From: SFWF01 sp045539925
Lineage (GTDB): Bacteria; Bacillota; Clostridia; Oscillospirales; Acutalibacteraceae
NCBI GenBank assembly: GCA_045539925.1
Contig: JAZQGH010000083.1
Coordinates: forward strand, 14,168 to 78,167
Length of the DNA stretch: 64,000 nt
Direction: 5' to 3'
The position numbers were made by a program, and so were the translations under genes. Positions 26,989-35,471 of the stretch are shown here, piece by piece (the stretch's first letter is position 1; every line of letters begins with the position of its first letter). Under the pieces are notes generated by a model. The model was not told where the DNA came from. It did not search any database and saw only the letters and a list, made by a program, of their open reading frames with translations.

Positions 26989-27117
26989 ATGTCTAAGAAA
27001 AGGGAAACGGCAAAGGAAAATATAAAACTGTTTTTAAAATCCGCCGCACTTACCGCTATAGGTCTGTTGCTGATTGTTATAGGCTTTGTAGCGGCAGGTT
27101 ATTTTTTAGGCGGATAA
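26989..27117 (+). CDS. Small single-pass membrane peptide, 42 residues
   Basis: ATG 26989 with GAGGTG 5 bases upstream. The product begins with a lysine-rich stretch (MSKKRETAKENIKLFLK) followed by one hydrophobic helix (about 18-40) ending YFLGG. It ends 22 bases before the phosphomutase gene and is probably co-transcribed with it. No family recognised. The good RBS and clear amphipathic-plus-membrane design support translation. Confidence 0.6.
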   Translation: MSKKRETAKENIKLFLKSAALTAIGLLLIVIGFVAAGYFLGG

Positions 27118-27139
27118 ATATGTATAAAGGAAAGATGTT

Positions 27140-28618
27140 ATGAGTTATAAAGAGCTTAAAAGCGGTACCGACGTGCGCGGAATTGCCTCCGACATCGGCG
27201 GAAAAACCGTAAATCTTACAGATGCCGCAGTGTACGATATAACAAGCGCATTTGCCCTGTGGTTAGCCGAAAAAACCAACCTTAAAACAAATGAGCTTTC
27301 TATTGCGGTGGGTCACGACTCCCGCATCTCAGCTGACAGAATATCTGCAGGGGTCATAAAGGCACTGTCCGATCTTGGCGTAAATGTGCTCGACTGCGGT
27401 CTTGCGTCCACCCCTGCAATGTTTATGACTACCGTTGACCTACATACCTTCGGTGCAGTGCAGATAACCGCAAGTCACCACCCCTCTGACCGTAACGGTC
27501 TTAAGTTCTTCACCCGCGAGGGAGGACTTGAAAGTGCACAGCTTTCACAAATAATTGAGATTGCCGACAAGGGAGATTTTGCAAAGGTGCAGGGAGCACA
27601 GGTGACAAAGATAGACTATATGTCACAGTATGCCGCAGGACTTCGCAAAATGATATGTGACGCTATCGGCAAAACCGAGGACGAAAAGCCTCTTGCGGGC
27701 TACCATATAGTCGTAGACGCAGGAAACGGTGTGGGCGGATTTTATGCCTTCAATGTTTTAGAGCCGCTTGGCGCAGATATTTCGGGTAGCCGCTTTTTAG
27801 AGCCCGACGGAATGTTCCCCAATCACATTCCCAACCCCGAGGATAAAACCGCAATGCAGAGCATTACCGATGCTGTAATCCAAAGCAAGGCGGATTTAGG
27901 TGTTATTTTCGACACCGACGTTGACCGCGCAGGCTGTGTTGACTCCACAGGAAATGAGATAAACCGTAACCGTCTTATTGCCCTTGCCGCAATAATCGCA
28001 ACCGAGTGCAGAAAGGGTGCTACTATCGTTACCGACTCTGTCACCTCCGACGGACTTAAAGAATTTATCGAAAAGGACCTTGGCTGTAAGCACTACCGCT
28101 ATAGGAGAGGCTATAAAAATGTTATCGACAAGGCAGTAGAGCTTTGCGCTCAGGGACTTGACTGCCCTCTCGCAATAGAGACCTCGGGTCACGCCGCTCT
28201 TCGCGAAAACTATTTCCTCGACGACGGCGCATATCTTATAACAAGGATAGTAATCGAGCTTGGAAAGGGAAGAGACCTCAATAAGACCCTTTCTGCCCTT
28301 AAATGCCCTGCAGAGGAAAGGGAATGCCGCTTTTCAATTACCGCCGAAGATTTCAAAACCTATGGACTAGGAGTTATAGACGAGCTTGAAGCCTTTGTTT
28401 CCTCACAGCCCGAAATCTATACCGTTGCCGACGACAACCGCGAGGGTATACGCGTTTCTACAAGGTATGGCTGGTTTCTGCTCCGTATCAGTGTTCACGA
28501 CCCCGTAATGCCCCTTAATTTCGAAAGTGACGAGCTGGGTGGAATAGATAAAATGATAGCTCTCATAAAACCCTTCTTTGCAGGGTTCGAGAATCTTGAT
28601 ATATCGGCTCTTAAATAA
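27140..28618 (+). CDS. Phosphomannomutase/phosphoglucomutase
   Basis: 492-residue alpha-D-phosphohexomutase. The phosphoserine is Ser112 in TASHHPS, the magnesium loop is DTDVDRAG (about 256-263), the sugar-specificity loop is ETSGHAALREN (about 348-358), and the C-terminal phosphate-binding STRYGWFLLR lies near 441. It interconverts hexose 1- and 6-phosphates, linking glycogen phosphorolysis (glgP at the left edge) and cell-envelope sugar supply to glycolysis. Mannose versus glucose preference cannot be fixed. Confidence 0.92.
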   Translation: MSYKELKSGTDVRGIASDIGGKTVNLTDAAVYDITSAFALWLAEKTNLKTNELSIAVGHDSRISADRISAGVIKALSDLGVNVLDCGLASTPAMFMTTVDLHTFGAVQITASHHPSDRNGLKFFTREGGLESAQLSQIIEIADKGDFAKVQGAQVTKIDYMSQYAAGLRKMICDAIGKTEDEKPLAGYHIVVDAGNGVGGFYAFNVLEPLGADISGSRFLEPDGMFPNHIPNPEDKTAMQSITDAVIQSKADLGVIFDTDVDRAGCVDSTGNEINRNRLIALAAIIATECRKGATIVTDSVTSDGLKEFIEKDLGCKHYRYRRGYKNVIDKAVELCAQGLDCPLAIETSGHAALRENYFLDDGAYLITRIVIELGKGRDLNKTLSALKCPAEERECRFSITAEDFKTYGLGVIDELEAFVSSQPEIYTVADDNREGIRVSTRYGWFLLRISVHDPVMPLNFESDELGGIDKMIALIKPFFAGFENLDISALK

Positions 28619-28622
28619 GTTT

Positions 28623-28650
28623 AAGTGAGATGCAAACGCATCTCACTTTT
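28623..28650. terminator. Terminator between the phosphomutase and the cysteine-rich protein gene
   Basis: Perfect 11-bp stem AAGTGAGATGC/GCATCTCACTT with a 4-base AAAC loop, then TTTATTT. It lies between convergent genes; the plus-strand T tract is the stronger. Confidence 0.85.
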
Positions 28651-28653
28651 TAT

Positions 28654-29496
28654 TTACTCATCATCATTATCATTATTATTATCCGACGAATTACAGCCGC
28701 AACCGTAACCGCAGCTGTTTGCACCGCCCGAGGGGAAGAAGTCTTCGGTAGGGAATTTTATCTGTCTGAAAATATCGCAGGGTCGGTCGACACTGCAGTC
28801 GCACTGCTTCTCGGGAATACAGTAATCGTATACAGGCACCAGCACCTGAACATTACGAACAAGCTGAACTACCGTAAACAGACCGACAGTCACATAAACT
28901 GCAGGACTGCCGTCGGGCAGATCTGTAATAACCGGACCGCCGATATAATCGGTTATACATTCGGGAATAAGACCTACGTTGTCAAAGGTGTCTACAACCT
29001 CGCCGAGTCTTGAAGAGAGTGCAATGGGATCTACCGCCTGAACAACGCATCTGGGAGAGCCCGAGGGTCTTCTGCCGCAAATGTCGGGGCAGTTTTCGGT
29101 GGGATTGTCGCTTGAGAAGGTACGAACATTGCCTTCGCCGCCGTAAAGCACAGCCTTTTTGTTAAAGAGGGAGAGTCCGCGCACTTCGGTGGGACAAGTA
29201 CCTGCTGCCGAGTATACATCCAAGGTTATAAGGAAGAAAAAGGTAATATCGCAGGAATAACATCCTCGATTGAGATTTACGGGCTCAACATCAATAAGTG
29301 CATAAACTGCCTCAGCAGATCTTATTTTAACGCTTACCGCCTCTGCTACGACTGCCTGACCTGCCTCACTGAAGTATACTCTTATGTCCTCAAGGCAATC
29401 TCTGTCACAGCAAGAGTCGAAAACTCTTCCCGCATCTATACACACAGCCTCTCTGAAACTTCCGTTTATTTCACGTCCGTTTGTGTTTTCTGCCAT
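28654..29496 (-). CDS. Cysteine-rich protein of unknown function, possibly spore-surface
   Basis: 280 residues with 18 cysteines, no signal peptide and no membrane segment. A conserved-looking N-terminal block contains DSCCDRDCLEDIRVYF (about 27-42). Cys pairs recur (CYSC, CPDIC, QCDC, CGYGCGC), and the last 12 residues are Asn/Asp-rich (NNNDNDDE). RBS GGAGG sits 8 bases before ATG 29496. The layout recalls clostridial spore coat or exosporium proteins of unknown function, and the upstream -10-like element fits a mother-cell sigma pattern. This is inference; I do not recognise a named family. Confidence 0.75.
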   Translation of the reverse strand: MAENTNGREINGSFREAVCIDAGRVFDSCCDRDCLEDIRVYFSEAGQAVVAEAVSVKIRSAEAVYALIDVEPVNLNRGCYSCDITFFFLITLDVYSAAGTCPTEVRGLSLFNKKAVLYGGEGNVRTFSSDNPTENCPDICGRRPSGSPRCVVQAVDPIALSSRLGEVVDTFDNVGLIPECITDYIGGPVITDLPDGSPAVYVTVGLFTVVQLVRNVQVLVPVYDYCIPEKQCDCSVDRPCDIFRQIKFPTEDFFPSGGANSCGYGCGCNSSDNNNDNDDE

Positions 29497-29550
29497 GGAA
29501 AGACCTCCAGATAAGTATTGAAAAGGGGCGTTTCCGCCCCGTCTCTAACC

Positions 29551-29559
29551 TATTATATG
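29551..29559 (-). promoter_or_regulatory. Possible promoter element of the cysteine-rich protein gene
   Basis: Minus strand CATATAATA matches both a sigma-A TATAAT and the sporulation pattern CATAnnnTA (sigma-E/K/G type). No clear -35 at 16-17 bases. A GGGGCG/CGCCCC hairpin (29524-29540) lies between it and the gene. Confidence 0.35.
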
Positions 29560-29630
29560 AAAAAGCAGATTGCGTGACACAAAAAACAGTGGACAGTTGC
29601 AGAGGTTTCGTCGGCTTCAAATATTCCTTA

Positions 29631-29659
29631 TTGTGCATAGGTGTGTTGTATGTTAAAAT
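29631..29659 (+). promoter_or_regulatory. Promoter of the ABC transporter operon
   Basis: TTGTGC (29631-29636), 17 bases, TAAAAT (29654-29659), 29 bases before the GTG start at 29689. Confidence 0.5.
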
Positions 29660-29688
29660 ATAGTAAAAACATATAGGGAGGGGACAGA

Positions 29689-32007
29689 GTGAAAGAAAGA
29701 CAGTCCTTGTCGGTCATGCCTGAGGAGCTGAAAACACTGCTCGGTGCAAAGGGTCTGCTCACAGGCGAAATTCTCGTTTTTGCCGAGGCAGATATGGATA
29801 TTTCCTGCGAGTTTCGCCGTCATATTCTCGTTCTTTGTAGGGATAAGCTGATATTCGGTTACAGCTTAGATATGGGTATAACCGAAAAAAACACCAAGAA
29901 TATTCCCTTTGAAGGCTTTACTTTTGAAGAAATATCCCTATCAAGGCTTTCTGCCCCTGCAATAGACACCTTCGTGGTGGGCGGCACCTTTCGTGTGGCG
30001 GTGGACGGAGAGCAAAAACGCATCTGCACCTTTACAAACACCTATAAGGGAAGAATAAACCGTCTTAAAGATATTTTAAATACCCTTATTAAGGGGGAAG
30101 AAATAAAGGAAGAACGGCTTTTTGAAGATATAAGGGAAGAATTTTGTCCCAAATGCGGAATGAAATATCCCGATAGGGGCAGAAGAGTTTGCCCAAAGTG
30201 TGCCGATAAACGGGCAACCTTTTTCCGTCTTGCATCATACTTTAAAAATCACAAGCTGTATATTGCCGCAATATGTCTGCTCTGCATCTTGTCCGCACTT
30301 GTAAATTCTGTGTGGCCTATGCTCAGCGGAAGTTGGCTTTACGACGGTGTTCTGGCTAAAAATATCGATAACAGCATCTTTTCGGCACTGCCTATTAAGG
30401 ATTTTTCGGTGTGGCTACTCCTGCTTGTCCTCACAATGGTAGCGGTAAAGTTTTTGCAGCAGCTTTTCGGCATTATTCAGGGAAGACTTGTTGCAAAAAT
30501 AGTTCCAGAGGTGGTCGCAACCATTAAAAAGAAGGTTTTTGCCACTATTGAGCATCTGTCGGTCTCTTTTTTCACAGGAAAAGAAACGGGCGGTCTTATG
30601 ACCCGCATCACAGGAGATGCCAACGAGGTGACCAACATATTTATAGACGGTCTGCCCTACATACTGCCCAATCTGTTTACAATAATTTTTTCCTGTGCAG
30701 TAATGTTTGCCACAAATCCCTTACTTGCCGTAGTGGCGGTAGCAACACTGCCTCCTGCAGTCATCATAAGTATAAAGCTTGAGCCTGTGCTCTGGCACTT
30801 TAACAGCCGCCGCTTTCAGACCCAGCGCGATTTTCGTGCAAAGCTCAACGACAACCTTACAGGTGCCCGTGTAGTAAAGGCATTCGGCAGGGAAGAAAGC
30901 GAAAGTCAGCGCCTTGCCAAGGCAAATACAAATCTCGCACACGCTCAGATGGATGCGATGAATTTTGATATTAAATACACAGCCCTTTACCATATTGCCC
31001 AGTCACTTTCCTCGGTGTTCACCTTTGTTATCGGTGCCTGCTTTGTCCTTTCTGTATTTAAACCCCAGATGACCTACGGCACACTGATGACCTTTACGGG
31101 CTATGTTTCTCTTCTGTCAGGTCCTGCAAATTTCTTTTCTTACATATTCCGTTGGTGGTCAAATTCAATGAATTCGGCTCAGCGAATTTTCGAAATACTC
31201 GACGCTGTACCCGAGGTTGCAGAAAAGCCCGATGCCGCACCCAAGCCCGAAATGCAGGGCGAAATAACCCTTAAAAATGTTACCTTCAGATATGAAGAAA
31301 ACCGCGATATACTAAAGGATATTTCCCTTCATATCAAGGCGGGCAAAATGCTTGGAATTGTGGGGAAATCGGGCGCGGGAAAAACTACTCTAGCCAATCT
31401 CATAGCCCGTCTTTACGATGTTAATGAGGGCGAGATACTCATAGACGGTACAGATGTACGCGAAATGCGTTTTTGTGATATTAGAAAAAATGTTGCGCTT
31501 GTAAGTCAGGAGACCTATATTTTCAAGGGCACCATATTCGATAATATTGCCTACGCCAACCCTGAGGCAGACCGTAAACAGGTTATAGCTGCAGCCGTTG
31601 CTGCAGGTGCTCACGACTTTATATGCAAACTGCCTGACGGGTACGATACCGAGGTGGGCAGCGGAGGCAGAGAGCTTTCGGGAGGAGAGCGTCAGCGCGT
31701 ATCCATTGCCCGTGCCATACTTGCCGACCCGAGAATTCTTATTCTCGACGAGGCAACCGCCGCAGTTGATACCGAAACCGAAAAAAATATTCAGGCAGCA
31801 CTGCAAAAGCTTATTGAGGGTAGGACGACACTCTCTATTGCCCACCGCCTTTCCACCCTCCGCGATGCAGACGAGCTTATCGTTATCGACCGCGGTCGGA
31901 TAACCGAGCAGGGCACCCACAGGGAGCTTATGCTCAAAAAGGGCGAATACTTCAAGCTCTATCAGATTCAAAGCAAGGCACTCGCAATGCGAGGTATAGG
32001 AGATTAA
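29689..32007 (+). CDS. ABC exporter half-transporter with N-terminal regulatory region and zinc ribbon
   Basis: 772 residues, GTG start after GGGAGGGG. Residues 1-150 form a cytoplasmic domain not found in ordinary exporters. A treble-clef-like zinc ribbon (FCPKCG...VCPKC, about 152-175) follows, then six membrane helices (about 190-500) and an ATPase domain with Walker A GKSGAGKTT (about 560), signature LSGGERQ and Walker B ILILDEATAAVD. Catalytic Glu and the H-loop (IAHRLS) are intact. It is paired with the similar half-transporter at 32567 through a DUF1854 gene. The architecture matches ABC proteins often found with DUF1854; some are annotated as cyanophycin metabolism-associated, but no cyanophycin genes are here. 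Confidence 0.88.
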   Translation: MKERQSLSVMPEELKTLLGAKGLLTGEILVFAEADMDISCEFRRHILVLCRDKLIFGYSLDMGITEKNTKNIPFEGFTFEEISLSRLSAPAIDTFVVGGTFRVAVDGEQKRICTFTNTYKGRINRLKDILNTLIKGEEIKEERLFEDIREEFCPKCGMKYPDRGRRVCPKCADKRATFFRLASYFKNHKLYIAAICLLCILSALVNSVWPMLSGSWLYDGVLAKNIDNSIFSALPIKDFSVWLLLLVLTMVAVKFLQQLFGIIQGRLVAKIVPEVVATIKKKVFATIEHLSVSFFTGKETGGLMTRITGDANEVTNIFIDGLPYILPNLFTIIFSCAVMFATNPLLAVVAVATLPPAVIISIKLEPVLWHFNSRRFQTQRDFRAKLNDNLTGARVVKAFGREESESQRLAKANTNLAHAQMDAMNFDIKYTALYHIAQSLSSVFTFVIGACFVLSVFKPQMTYGTLMTFTGYVSLLSGPANFFSYIFRWWSNSMNSAQRIFEILDAVPEVAEKPDAAPKPEMQGEITLKNVTFRYEENRDILKDISLHIKAGKMLGIVGKSGAGKTTLANLIARLYDVNEGEILIDGTDVREMRFCDIRKNVALVSQETYIFKGTIFDNIAYANPEADRKQVIAAAVAAGAHDFICKLPDGYDTEVGSGGRELSGGERQRVSIARAILADPRILILDEATAAVDTETEKNIQAALQKLIEGRTTLSIAHRLSTLRDADELIVIDRGRITEQGTHRELMLKKGEYFKLYQIQSKALAMRGIGD

Positions 32008-32008
32008 G

Positions 32009-32557
32009 ATGAAGGAAATGGAAAAGGATATACTCAAGGCAGAAGAACACGAGGTTGAAAAGCTTTTAGAAATTAAAATCATAAATAGCTCAAACGCCGT
32101 ATTTACCGAAACCGCAGGCGGTCTCCTCACCCTTAAACTGGACGGTGAGGATAAGGGACAGGTAAATGTAATACGCACCTTCCCCTTTACCGATGCCGAC
32201 AGCTTCCTGTCGGTGCGTGTGGCAGACGACAAACAGCAGGAGCTGGGGCTTATCGAAAGCCTTTCTGATTTTGACCCCGATACGGTGAAAATCATAACCC
32301 GTCAGCTCGAAATGCGCTATTTTATGCCTCAAATACTAAAAATATACTCCATAAAAGAGGAATACGGTCATACCTATTGGTATGTTCTTACCGATAAGGG
32401 AGAATGTCGTTTTACAAGCCCCTCGGGCTCTGCGGGTGCTGTGATGCGCAAGGAAAACAGAGCAATAATCCGCGATTGCGACCAGAACCGTTACGAAATT
32501 AAGGATGTCACAAAGCTTACCGCCAAAGAACTGAAGAAATTAGACCTTTATTTATAG
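32009..32557 (+). CDS. DUF1854 family protein
   Basis: 182 residues, one base after the first ABC gene and 9 bases before the second. The pattern (VIRTFPFTDADSFLSVR near 55, then LGLIESLSDFD and a central RYFMPQILKI) fits DUF1854, a small soluble family that occurs almost always beside ABC exporters. It probably contacts or regulates the two ABC subunits. There are no catalytic motifs. Its function is experimentally unknown. Confidence 0.82.
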   Translation: MKEMEKDILKAEEHEVEKLLEIKIINSSNAVFTETAGGLLTLKLDGEDKGQVNVIRTFPFTDADSFLSVRVADDKQQELGLIESLSDFDPDTVKIITRQLEMRYFMPQILKIYSIKEEYGHTYWYVLTDKGECRFTSPSGSAGAVMRKENRAIIRDCDQNRYEIKDVTKLTAKELKKLDLYL

Positions 32558-32566
32558 GAGTACAGG

Positions 32567-34753
32567 ATGAATCTTAACATTACTCTACCCGAAAAATATC
32601 GGCAGAAGCTCAGCGGTTTTACAAATCTTCATCCCATATACTGCATAAAGACCGATATAGGCACTAACGGACGGTTTACCGACGATTTTTATATCGGTGC
32701 TACCGAAAAAGAGGTCTTTTTGTTTGAGGAGGAGACCCACCGCATTATACCTATAGAAAACTGCAGCACAGCCACCTGCCGAAATCTTGTTAACGGCGCA
32801 ATGCTTACCCTCACCGTAGACGGGGAGGAAGAGATAATTGCCCGTACAAGTAATCTTCACATTTCCCGTTTGTCCTGTGTTGCAAAGGGCATAAAACTGC
32901 TTTGCGAGGGTCAGACCGAAAAAAGGGTTATAAACCGCGAAAGGGAAAAATACTGTCCAAGCTGCGGCAGAATACTCCCAGGCACCGATCACTGCCCTAA
33001 ATGTGATAAAGAACACCGAAACCTGAACCGACTGCTTAACATATGTAAGCCTCATTCTGCAATTCTTACCGCCGTTATACTGCTTATGCTGTGCGGCAGT
33101 GCTATAGACCTTTCGGTGCAGTTTGTTCTGCGCTATTTTGTCGACGGATATCTGGTGCCGAGCAAGGGAAACGCAATAGATATACTTCTGTTTTTCATTG
33201 TATATTTCGGCATTACTATGGTTTCTGCCGCAGGCTACCTTTTCAGAACATATCTTTGCAATAAGCTGGGAGTACGGGTCACCCACAGACTCCGCGGTCA
33301 GCTTGATGACCACATTCAGCGTCTTTCCCTGTCCTTTATAAACAAGCGCAGTCCGGGTGCGGTCATAGAGCGCGTTTCAAACGATACAAACCATATAAGA
33401 GGTTTTATATGCGACTGCTTCTGTAATATGTTCAGTATGCTTATAACCCTTGTGGCTCTCGCAGTGCTTATGCTTATCCTTAACTGGAAACTGGCAATAG
33501 CCGCATTTGCCTTTGCGCCTGTAACAATAATCTGCGCCCGTACCTTCTGGCCTAAGATCAGAAGAATATACCACCATCAGTTCCGTCGGGCAGACCGAAT
33601 ACAGAACAAACTGCAGGATGTCCTTTCGGGAATCCGCATAGTTAAAACCTATGGCAAGGAAAGGGATGAGGTAGAGGAGTTCTGCGAGCTTAACGACAAA
33701 CTCGCCGAGGTGCAGAAGAACAACGAAAAGTTTTTTGCAACCTTCTTTCCGCTGCTCTCCTTAGGATTTGCCTTCGGCACCTATCTTATAACCTATCTTG
33801 GTGGTATGGGTGTTCTTGAGGGAAGTATGACACAGGGTGAGCTTATGCAGTTTATTTCCTATGCAGGTATGCTGCTGGGGCCCCTTTCGTGGATGTCCTT
33901 CCTGCCTCGTCGCATTGTTAATATGACCACAAGCCTTGAGCGTATCTACGATGTGCTGGACGAAAAGCCCGAAATCGAAAACAGTGAAAACGCCACACGA
34001 AAAGAGATAGAAGGCGATATAAAAATAGATAATATCACCTTTGGGTATAATTCTTATGAGCCTGTGCTTGAGGGCTTGACCCTCGATGTAAAAAAAGGCG
34101 AAATGATAGGTCTTGTAGGCTCTTCAGGTTGCGGAAAATCAACCCTTATAAACCTTATTATGCGTCTTTACGATGTGGACGAGGGAAGTATATATATTGA
34201 CGGAACAGACCTTAAAGATATGGAGATCAACTCTTATCACAGCCAGATAGGGGTAGTGCTTCAGGAGACCTTCCTCTTTGCAGGTACTGTCCTTGATAAT
34301 ATTCGCTTTGCAAAGCCAGACGCCTCTCTTTATGAGATAATCAGTGCTGCAAAATATGCCAACGCCCACGAGTTTATATGCAAACTCCCCGACGGATATA
34401 ACACCTATATAGGTGAGCGCGGTCATATGCTCTCAGGCGGTGAAAAGCAGAGAATAGCCATCGCCAGAGCTATCCTTACAAATCCTAAAATACTTATCCT
34501 CGATGAGGCAACCTCAGCACTTGATACCGAAAGCGAGTACCAGATTCAACAGGCTTTTGAAAGACTTCGCAAGGGAAGAACAACCTTTGCTATTGCCCAT
34601 AGGCTTTCGACCCTTCGCAATGCCGACCGAATCGCCGTTATCGACAAGCATAAAATTGCAGAGCTCGGCACCCATAATGAGCTTTTAAAGATTAAAGGCA
34701 TCTATTACGGTCTTGTAATGGCACAGCTTGAAATGAATAAAACAAAGGAATAA
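32567..34753 (+). CDS. ABC exporter half-transporter, partner subunit with zinc ribbon
   Basis: 728 residues with the same plan as the upstream subunit: an N-terminal soluble region (1-125), a zinc ribbon (YCPSCG...HCPKC, about 128-146), six membrane helices and an ATPase domain (Walker A GSSGCGKST near 522, LSGGEKQR, ILILDEATSALD, IAHRLS). Both ATP sites look competent, so the heterodimer is not of the degenerate-site type. It ends just before copy 2 of the dispersed repeat. The substrate is unknown. Confidence 0.88.
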   Translation: MNLNITLPEKYRQKLSGFTNLHPIYCIKTDIGTNGRFTDDFYIGATEKEVFLFEEETHRIIPIENCSTATCRNLVNGAMLTLTVDGEEEIIARTSNLHISRLSCVAKGIKLLCEGQTEKRVINREREKYCPSCGRILPGTDHCPKCDKEHRNLNRLLNICKPHSAILTAVILLMLCGSAIDLSVQFVLRYFVDGYLVPSKGNAIDILLFFIVYFGITMVSAAGYLFRTYLCNKLGVRVTHRLRGQLDDHIQRLSLSFINKRSPGAVIERVSNDTNHIRGFICDCFCNMFSMLITLVALAVLMLILNWKLAIAAFAFAPVTIICARTFWPKIRRIYHHQFRRADRIQNKLQDVLSGIRIVKTYGKERDEVEEFCELNDKLAEVQKNNEKFFATFFPLLSLGFAFGTYLITYLGGMGVLEGSMTQGELMQFISYAGMLLGPLSWMSFLPRRIVNMTTSLERIYDVLDEKPEIENSENATRKEIEGDIKIDNITFGYNSYEPVLEGLTLDVKKGEMIGLVGSSGCGKSTLINLIMRLYDVDEGSIYIDGTDLKDMEINSYHSQIGVVLQETFLFAGTVLDNIRFAKPDASLYEIISAAKYANAHEFICKLPDGYNTYIGERGHMLSGGEKQRIAIARAILTNPKILILDEATSALDTESEYQIQQAFERLRKGRTTFAIAHRLSTLRNADRIAVIDKHKIAELGTHNELLKIKGIYYGLVMAQLEMNKTKE

Positions 34754-34771
34754 AAAATGCAGGTCAAGGGA

Positions 34772-34931
34772 TAACCAAACCATTGGGGCTCGAATCAAGT
34801 TTTGGAAGACAAATTTTTCACTATACTTCGTCAAAATACTCGCAAATCCGACAGGATTTACTGTGTTTTTTCCTCGTATATCAAAAAATAATGTTGTTTA
34901 CAAAACTCTTCGACCTTAAAGGGTTTGGTTA
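34772..34931. repeat. Dispersed 160-bp intergenic repeat, copy 2
   Basis: Gap-free partner of 11684-11843. It begins 19 bases after the ABC stop codon, contains the same AAATCC/GGATTT hairpin (loop GACA) and ends in GGGTTTGGTTA like copy 1. Immediately after it comes a CCTTTAG/CTAAAGG stem (34932-34964) that copy 1 lacks, so the repeat boundary is sharp on that side. Confidence 0.8.
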
Positions 34932-35029
34932 CCTTTAGCGGGGTCAATATTGCTCTACTAAAGGCGTCCCAACCACCTATATTTTTTGTAATTGGTGCCA
35001 ACAGTTTCAAGTTAAGTCATAAAAAAGTC

Positions 35030-35058
35030 TTGATTTTTTACCCATAATGGAATATAAT
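35030..35058 (+). promoter_or_regulatory. Promoter of tRNA-Leu(CAA)
   Basis: TTGATT (35030-35035), 17 bases, TATAAT (35053-35058), 11 bases before the tRNA 5' end. Confidence 0.75.
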
Positions 35059-35069
35059 GTTCACACTGC

Positions 35070-35156
35070 GCCGGTGTGTTGGAATTGGCAGACGAGGCGG
35101 ACTCAAAATCCGTTGGTAGCGATACCGTGCGGGTTCGACCCCCGCCACCGGCACCA
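35070..35156 (+). tRNA. tRNA-Leu, anticodon CAA
   Basis: Class II tRNA with encoded CCA. Acceptor GCCGGTG pairs with CACCGGC; D-loop region TTGGCAGACG; anticodon stem CGGA/TCCG around loop CTCAAAA (anticodon CAA, reads UUG); variable arm TTGGTAGCGATACCG; T arm GCGGGTTCGACCCCCGC. The 87 bases end in ACCA. Confidence 0.95.
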
Positions 35157-35219
35157 ATAAAGAGGGAATACAGCCGAAAGGTTGTGTTTCCTCTTTATTT
35201 TATGTAAAGGGTCGAACCC
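35135..35219 (+). repeat. 85-bp direct repeat, copy A (tRNA 3' end plus terminator)
   Basis: Runs from the T loop of tRNA-Leu(CAA) through CCA, the terminator and a following GGGTCGAACCC. An identical 85-base stretch occurs 204 bases downstream at 35339-35423. GGGTCGAACCCGC (35209-35221) is the exact reverse complement of the tRNA T-arm bases 35129-35141. Confidence 0.92.
35156..35203 (+). terminator. Terminator of tRNA-Leu(CAA)
   Basis: Long stem starting AATAAAGAGG and ending CCTCTTTATT, with an inner CC-GAAA-GG tetraloop, then TTTT. It is part of the duplicated unit. Confidence 0.8.
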
Positions 35220-35238
35220 GCGAGGGTCTGGCGTTAAG

Positions 35239-35264
35239 AAAAACAGTACGGTGTACTGTTTTTT
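35239..35264 (+). terminator. Extra terminator-like hairpin between the tRNA repeats
   Basis: AAAAACAGTAC/GTACTGTTTTTT (11-bp stem, GGT loop, T run) inside the 119-bp segment that separates the two 85-bp repeats. A 16-bp palindrome GTTGCCTTAAGGCAAC follows at 35290-35305. No gene precedes it apart from the tRNA. Confidence 0.6.
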
Positions 35265-35338
35265 AGACAGAGCGGTGAAGTCGGGTACTGTTGCCTTAAG
35301 GCAACGGTCGACAAGCCATAAGTATGCAAAGCAGACGG

Positions 35339-35423
35339 TCGACCCCCGCCACCGGCACCAATAAAGAGGGAATACAGCCGAAAGGTTGTGTTTCCTCTTT
35401 ATTTTATGTAAAGGGTCGAACCC
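35339..35423 (+). repeat. 85-bp direct repeat, copy B
   Basis: Identical to 35135-35219. It carries only the last part of the tRNA (from the T loop to CCA), so it cannot encode a tRNA, but it includes a second copy of the terminator. Confidence 0.92.
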
Positions 35424-35436
35424 TCAGTTATTGTGC

Positions 35437-35465
35437 TTGACTTTAAATTGCAATGAGACTATAAT
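35437..35465 (+). promoter_or_regulatory. Promoter of xpt
   Basis: TTGACT (35437-35442), 17 bases, TATAAT (35460-35465). It begins 14 bases after repeat copy B and implies a leader of about 120 bases. Confidence 0.78.
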
Positions 35466-35471
35466 TTTTTT

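Noticed and set aside
29524..29540. GGGGCG/CGCCCC hairpin as a terminator
   Set aside because: It lies in the 5' leader of the cysteine-rich protein gene with no gene ending before it, and has only four T on the minus strand. More likely a leader stem.
31390..32295. 301-codon open frame on the minus strand
   Set aside because: It lies wholly opposite the ABC transporter and DUF1854 genes. Its translation has the Ser/Leu/Cys-rich look of a shadow frame and it has no RBS. The plus-strand genes carry strong family motifs.
29689..34753. Cyanophycin metabolism operon
   Set aside because: The ABC-DUF1854 genes are sometimes annotated this way, but no cyanophycin synthetase or cyanophycinase is in the window.
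35182..35364. 60-codon plus-strand frame across the tRNA repeats
   Set aside because: It is composed of terminator, repeat and tRNA-end sequence; the apparent peptide is a by-product of the duplication.
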